The notes under the pieces are model-generated. The model made no database searches. It saw only the letters and a program-made list of their open reading frames with translations, and was not told the origin of the DNA. A DNA stretch of 64,000 nucleotides, taken from the NCBI RefSeq assembly GCF_914767665.1, contig NC_059502.1, positions 4,216,001 to 4,280,000 of the forward strand. The letters are read 5' to 3'. A program made the translations under genes and the position numbers. This DNA comes from Harmonia axyridis. Taxonomy: Eukaryota; Arthropoda; Insecta; Coleoptera; Coccinellidae. The stretch's first letter is position 1; the number at the start of each line of letters is the position of its first letter. This document shows, one piece after another, positions 59,101 through 64,000 of the stretch.

Positions 59101-62100
59101 AAAAAATTGGGAGTATTGAATGAAAAACCAACGTATCTGACGCAATAACTCCAGAAGCTGGGAAATAACACGAACCGCCACTGATGGTAACATCAAATTT
59201 AAACACGATAATTATCTCAGATTCGAATCGCGTCTCTATTACATTGTCATTAGTCATATACATATGTAGTTTATTTGCCATACTCACTGCCACTGAGAAA
59301 TGAAACGCATGCACGTTCAGTATTTGGAATTCCGTGCCCAATATCATCAGGAATATCATCAGCACGAAGGCTATTTCGAAAATTTGCACAACATTGGTAA
59401 CATCGACTTCGAATTTGGTTCGAGCCATTTCGGACGTAGGCGATTTGGGCAAGACCTCGTCTCGGACTGGGAAGGTACAGAGCTGATGATTTTTCGCGTT
59501 TATCTTATAACCTTCCAGCCCGTTTCTGGCATGTCATGCAATGATACTGGCCCGCTATTCTATTGAAATCAGCGGAGATGTTTGTTTACTTTGGGATATC
59601 TCGGCGTGTCCGATAATGATTCGAATTGATTGGCGCAGATCGAGTGTGTCGCGGTCTCTTCACTTTGATATTATCTTGCATTTTGCTCTCGAGAATAGTT
59701 TTGTGGAAAATTTGGGCTCTTATTCCAAACACGAATGCGAAAATTTTCGAACGCATTAATTACCTCCCCTCCAAGGTTTCCAAAATATAAAATTTCAGAA
59801 TTCTCTCAAAGACGAAGATCGAAAATTTTTCCATAAAATGAACCAATAATCTTTATGCTTTTCTTCAAACTCGACATGGCAGCAAAAAATCGGACCCTTT
59901 TCATAGTTTGTGAGTTTATTATCGCTTTCAAGATGATTACTTTTATTGCACTACAAGCACGTCTTTGTCCGAGGTTTATTATTTTCCTTAATCTACCCGC
60001 TTTGTCGGCGTCCTCCTTGTTTTGCATTCATCATCGTTATACACTTACCCGTTGTTTTCGGTTTTTTTTATCATTCTCGTCACAAAATTTCAATACTGTA
60101 GTTATCAAAGAACTGAACTGAGTAATTCGCGTCGAAAAATTGTCAGGGCTGTGTTGTACAATTCATTGTGTTTCATTCAAATTGCAATTTATTCGTGAAG
60201 ACATCAGTTTTGAATTGACTATATCTACAGGGTGTTTCTGAATTGTAGGTACGAATGAAAATGACAGATTTTTCGGATCATTTCAAGAAAAAAAGTTCTA
60301 TAACATGAGTCCGCAAACGCTTTGTTTTTGAGTTACAGGTGTTAAAGTTCAAGTTTTTTTCTCATAGCACCTCCCTTCACAAGATGTTTAACTTGAATTA
60401 GCATATATTTTCCAATTTAAAGTTTTCATCATGTGAGTGAAATACTAATTTTGAATGTAAATCTACAGAGAGAATTTTTTCTGGAAGGGTGCCCGCTTCT
60501 TTGCTCCAGAATTATTTTTTTGTGAACCACTGCTAGTTTAGAAAAATTTAAAAAGAAACTCTGGTTCAGTACTACACTTTTTGGTTTGTTGTAGTTTTGT
60601 CGTATCTGCAATCGATTTCGAGAAAAAAATTCAAACAACTGTCTATAGTAATTCTCAGGAAAATCCAAATTATTATAAAGATCCTGTTAAGCAGTTGTGA
60701 TAAATAGATTAATTATACGTTTTGGTACTTATTCAACAACTCTGTAGCGAAGATTAATAAAGATTCGATAAACTGGTTAAGCATCACAAAAAAGTAGGAC
60801 TATAAGAAACACCCTGTAGCTCGAAAACAAAGCGTTTGCGGACTCATGTTTATGGGCCATTTTATTTTTGAAATTATCCAAGGAATCTCTCATTTTCCTT
60901 CGTAACTCCAATTCAGGAACACCCAGTATAAGATAAAAACAATCGAATTGGTAATAAAAAAAATTATTTTGAATAATTTGGTTCAAACTTCGTTATTTAT
61001 TTATTACAAACGGCAGAGCCAATTTTCCAAGATATACAACATTATATAATTATTAAGATGTAATACAAAAAAAATATATATTCATTAACGAAAAAAACCA
61101 TACATACTGGGATGAAACAAGTGGGTATTCATATTACGTCACTTCTATCGATATAAATACTAGAAATCCTATTATTTCCAAAAAATTGTAATAAAGGAAA
61201 AGAATAAATAATTTGACTCTGCATCAGTGGCGTCCTTGACGTGCCACCACTGGTAAACTGTTCATATGAGTGTAATTAACGGCGTTTATTTTTAATTTGT
61301 CATCGTCTATGACTTGCTAAAATATTCTTTATCAAGATAGTATAATAGTAATGACATTGAATTTTTGAGTGCTATTCTATGTGAATAGAAGAGATTGATG
61401 ATTTTTTTTTAGGAGGGTTCCCAAGATTTATTATTACATCGCGTTTCAGATTATAAGAATGGAGATGAGTATTTTCGTTTAAAAACGATATAATTTTGGA
61501 AAATCAGTCGAATATCTTCCAAATTGAAATATTGCGTAATATTACTATTATTTTTTTTCCCGAATAGTAAAAACATGTTCAACTTGTAAATAGAACGCCT
61601 CTTGATTTATCAGAAACATGGAATAGCTACGCCAATAACTCAAAATAAGACAGGATAACAATGAAGAAAAACTTCACTGAAAGAAAATTACTGCATATGT
61701 TTCACTATGACTTATTATTTTCTTATGTAACACAGAATACCTCAACTAGTATGAAAAAATTGAATAACAAATATCACGCGAGAATTTTGGAAATTAAGTT
61801 ATTGGTTTCATATTCCAAAAAAGTTTTCAATGTATTACTCTGAAACTGAAATGAAAATGCATTTATTAATAATAGATTCCAGAGTTTTTAGCCTTTAAGA
61901 TATATGGATCATGTTTTTGTTTTTTCTAATGAATTTTATGAAAATAGTTCGAAAAGATTAAATTTTTTGTAGATTTTTGGATTATACAATAATATGCCGT
62001 AACATAACAATTACTAGAATAACTTCTAACAATTGTTCTATTATAACAATGACTACATACATGATTCATGACTTCAAAATTTCTTCCCTAATTTTTATTT

Positions 62101-64000
62101 GATCAGACTTGTAAATTTTTGATTTTTTCGGACTTTTTCAAACTTAAATTTTTTTTTAGTGCTTCAGTTACCGCAGTATTCTCTTTGGACGATGAGACCG
62201 GAAAAGAAATGGCATTCCAAAGATCGGTACAAGGTTCCTCTTCAGAATACCGTATAAATGGCAGTGTGAGTATATTGATTGAAAAATATTTTTGAGATGA
62301 GCACTAAATAGTTTTCGAAGTACTCATTCAGATTTTGTCCTCAACTTCAGCTTTGTTTTTGAGATAGGAAAAAAGACTCTAGGTGTTAAATCATAATTTC
62401 TTGGTGGCCAATCACTGGTTCAAATTTTGGAATGGAATATGTGCTTACCAATTTTTTTTAATAGAGAGCATCAATTCAATCCAATTTTCGACTCTAACAT
62501 TATGTCTTTTTCTTCATCTGAGTTTGAATCAACTGCAAAGTATTATGAACAACTTTATTAAATACAAATGAAAGTGAAATTTTCACAATTTTTATACTTT
62601 TTTTTAAGGTGGTATCAAACAATGAGTATCTAGGTGAACTGGAGAAACTTAGGATTAACGTCAAAGCAAAAAATTTTCTCGTGTTTCAAGGTGCTGTAGA
62701 GTCGGTAGCTATGAAAAACCCCAAAGAAATGACAGGTCTTTTTGAAGAAATTAGCGGGTAAGTTAATAAGAATACAAGTTAAATAAGAATTTAGTCTGTT
62801 GTCTAAAAATATACTACATCAACCAAAGGCTAACTTATAACCTACAGATCTATCCAATTTCATAAAGATATGGAGGTTTTATATAATTTGAATTCTAGAT
62901 CTGGTGCTCTGAAAGAAGAGTACGACAAGCTCAAACAACAAATGTTGAAAGCTCAGGAAGATATAAATTTTGCTTATCAGAGGAAGAAAGGAATCAATGC
63001 AGAACGTAAAGAAGCTAAGTTAGAGAAAGAAGAAGCAGATAAATATGCTCGCTTGAAAGATGACTTGGTAATGTCCCACCTTACAGTTGTCGAAGAACAG
63101 TTTGGTTGATAATTATAATGTTGATTTCAGAATGACAAACAAGTTGAACATCAACTCTTCAGACTCTACCACAACGAACGTGAAATGAAGATTTTGGAGT
63201 CGGACATTAAGGGTAAACAGAAGGAATTGGATAAAATCGAAAAAAGGAAAGAAAAATCTGAAGAAGCTTTGAAGGAAAAAAAGAAGGAACATGGAAAATT
63301 GAACAGGGATTTGGCCAAAATAGAGCAAGATATCAGAGAAGTGGTAAGTATAGAATAGTTGATTATAATATAAGTGCAGAAAGCATTGATATTCAGAAAG
63401 CATGGATTTTCAAAAGATAATAAATATTATTATTTGTATACTTTCAGGAAGTTGAGATCTCCAAAAAGAGACCCCAGTTCATCAAGTCGAAAGAGAGGGT
63501 TTCGCACATGCAGAAAAAGTTGGACGGTGCAATAAAAACATTAGAACAAGCTAGGAAAGCTCATGACGCTCATATGAACGACATAAAAAAATTAGAAGAC
63601 GAGTTGGCAGAAGTTGAAAGAACAAAGGCCGATTACGAAGAACAGATTGCGGGCGAATCTCAGAGTCAGGGTAGGGACGTTCATTTGGAAGATGCGCAGG
63701 TATTTATGTCGATAGACATTCTAAAGTGTTTTCCAATAAAAGCACTGATTTTTATGAAACAATTTAGCAATTTTTCAATGTTGTTGAAGAGTGTTTCGTT
63801 CTGGCTTAACCTACTGACAATCGACAAATGACATAAGAAATGTCAAAATATAATGCACAGTGTTGCTATTATAACTATTTTAAATAGAATCTTTCCTATT
63901 GGAAATCTCTCCTCTGAATAATTATACGAATTGATACATCTACTTATTTTATGTGTTTATGTTTATGATTTACGTTTAATTTTGTTAAGGTTCGCGAATA
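56174..64000 (+). CDS. SMC1: SMC1 cohesin subunit, N-terminal part (runs off the right edge)
   Basis: Eight exons in phase: 56174-56285, 56342-56462, 62160-62265, 62609-62757, 62899-63067, 63131-63343, 63448-63699 and 63990-64000, about 377 codons. The start reads PRLKYIEVENFKSYRGHRII, then Walker A GPNGSGKSNFMDAISFVMGE (split by intron 1), LSDLIHGA, FLVFQGAVESVAMKNPKE, FEEISGSGALKEEYD, and the first coiled-coil arm including EEQIAGESQSQGRDVHLEDA. These match SMC1 rather than SMC2, 3 or 4. SMC1 pairs with SMC3 in the cohesin ring that holds sister chromatids together and shapes chromatin. Hinge, second coil and Walker B lie beyond the window. Intron 2 is 5.7 kb and contains an antisense gene and several mobile elements; the other introns are 56-345 bp. 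Confidence 0.96.
56858..56863 (-). terminator. Polyadenylation signal AATAAA of the nested cytochrome b561 gene
   Basis: AATAAA on the minus strand, 71 bp after the stop at 56934. Confidence 0.6.
56934..59452 (-). CDS. Cytochrome b561-domain protein (CYB561D1/D2-like), nested in SMC1 intron 2
   Basis: Exon 2 (56934-57461) is clear: five membrane segments with QGLLALHAVNPVVKKLLGKD, FNHWVIETVGLVGSTLAFSC, HFQTWHAILGLLGYALSIFS and YFHIVTGSLGFFFGGLSLLA. Exon 1 (59288-59452) is inferred from a phase-0 donor (GTGGCA then GTGAGT). It encodes one membrane segment (FEIAFVLMIFLMILG) and HAFHFSVA, which reads on into WIISMTQG. Together they give 230 residues and six segments, like human CYB561D2 (222). 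Histidines in the segment-2 HAFH, NHW, TWH and YFH positions fit the two-haem b561 fold, a transmembrane electron carrier using ascorbate-type donors. The intron (57462-59287) is almost filled by a dead mariner. It is the only gene seen inside SMC1, on the opposite strand. Exon 1 is less certain than exon 2. Confidence 0.78.
57688..59068 (+). mobile_element. Mariner transposon, decayed, with a nested insert
   Basis: The left end ggccaattgaaaagtccct (57692) and right end agggacttttcaattgccct (59040) form inverted repeats. Between them are transposase remains: MKKKEFRVLIKYCFLKGKNT at 57869, PRELTIDRKEQRVNDSEQCL near 58320, and FHQDNAPCHKSMKTMAKLHE near 58690. Many stops and frameshifts make it inactive. 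It sits in the single intron of the cytochrome b561-like gene. Confidence 0.88.
58072..58290. mobile_element. Small inverted-repeat insert within the mariner
   Basis: atagtatatccaaagtcact (58074) is matched by agtgactttggatatactat (58262-58284). The mariner protein similarity stops before and resumes after it. It is therefore a MITE-like insertion, younger than the mariner. Confidence 0.7.
60227..60930. mobile_element. Non-autonomous element with about 115-bp inverted ends
   Basis: The left end cagggtgtttctgaattgta with catgagtccgcaaacgcttt (60227-60345) is mirrored at 60800-60930. The middle (60420-60690) contains the ctccagaattatttttttgt and aaccactgctagttt phrases, a diverged single copy of the unit that forms the 29.75-33.06 kb array. 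No protein is encoded. Confidence 0.8.
60931..62159. other. Rest of SMC1 intron 2, no gene seen
   Basis: AT-rich. The phrase cgtgccaccactggtaaact near 61240 may be a scrap of the same repeat family. Small open frames lack motifs. Confidence 0.5.

Overview
This window looks like insect nuclear DNA, most likely from a beetle (the order is an inference). It is AT-rich, its genes have short introns with GT-AG ends (one is GC-AG), and it carries many Tc1/mariner-type DNA transposons, inverted-repeat elements and local tandem repeats. There are ten recognisable protein-coding genes, two of them cut by the window edges or shared with them. I see no viral, bacterial or CRISPR content.

Left third (1-21 kb). 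On the minus strand, in order: the first exon of a pyrroline-5-carboxylate reductase (311-392); a C2H2 zinc-finger protein with at least 17 near-identical fingers (2365-5143), abutted by a LINE 3' relic; a complete kinesin-6 (subito/KIF20A type) gene in six exons (6405-10404); and two complete tandem copies of a TTC27-type TPR gene (11089-13832 and 14664-17690) with the same three-exon structure. On the plus strand is a single-exon cystathionine gamma-lyase (18910-20082).

Middle (21.5-38.3 kb). A p130CAS/BCAR1-type adaptor gene on the plus strand has SH3 exons at 21.6-22.3 kb and its YxxP-rich and C-terminal exons at 36.5-38.3 kb. The 14.2 kb intron between them is a trap for repeats. It holds a CpG-rich minisatellite, a decayed Tc1-like transposon with intact ends, a 2.8 kb composite inverted-repeat element containing a broken mariner, a 3.3 kb repeat array, and a 1.5 kb near-perfect palindrome whose end lies 50 bp before the next exon. 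A 146-bp satellite follows the gene.

Right (40-64 kb). About 14 kb (40.3-54.3 kb) has no recognisable gene, only several diverged tandem-repeat families and hairpins. Then RNase H2 subunit A (minus, 54369-55473) is divergently paired with the cohesin gene SMC1 (plus, from 56174, running off the right end), with an E2F-like site between them. SMC1 intron 2 hosts a nested antisense gene for a cytochrome b561-domain protein (56934-59452). That gene's own intron carries a broken mariner, which in turn carries a smaller inverted-repeat insert.

Several genes concern cell division or genome upkeep (kinesin-6, SMC1, RNase H2A), but apart from the RNASEH2A/SMC1 pair nothing shows shared regulation. 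All exon structures were derived by eye from splice signals, reading phase and protein family similarity.
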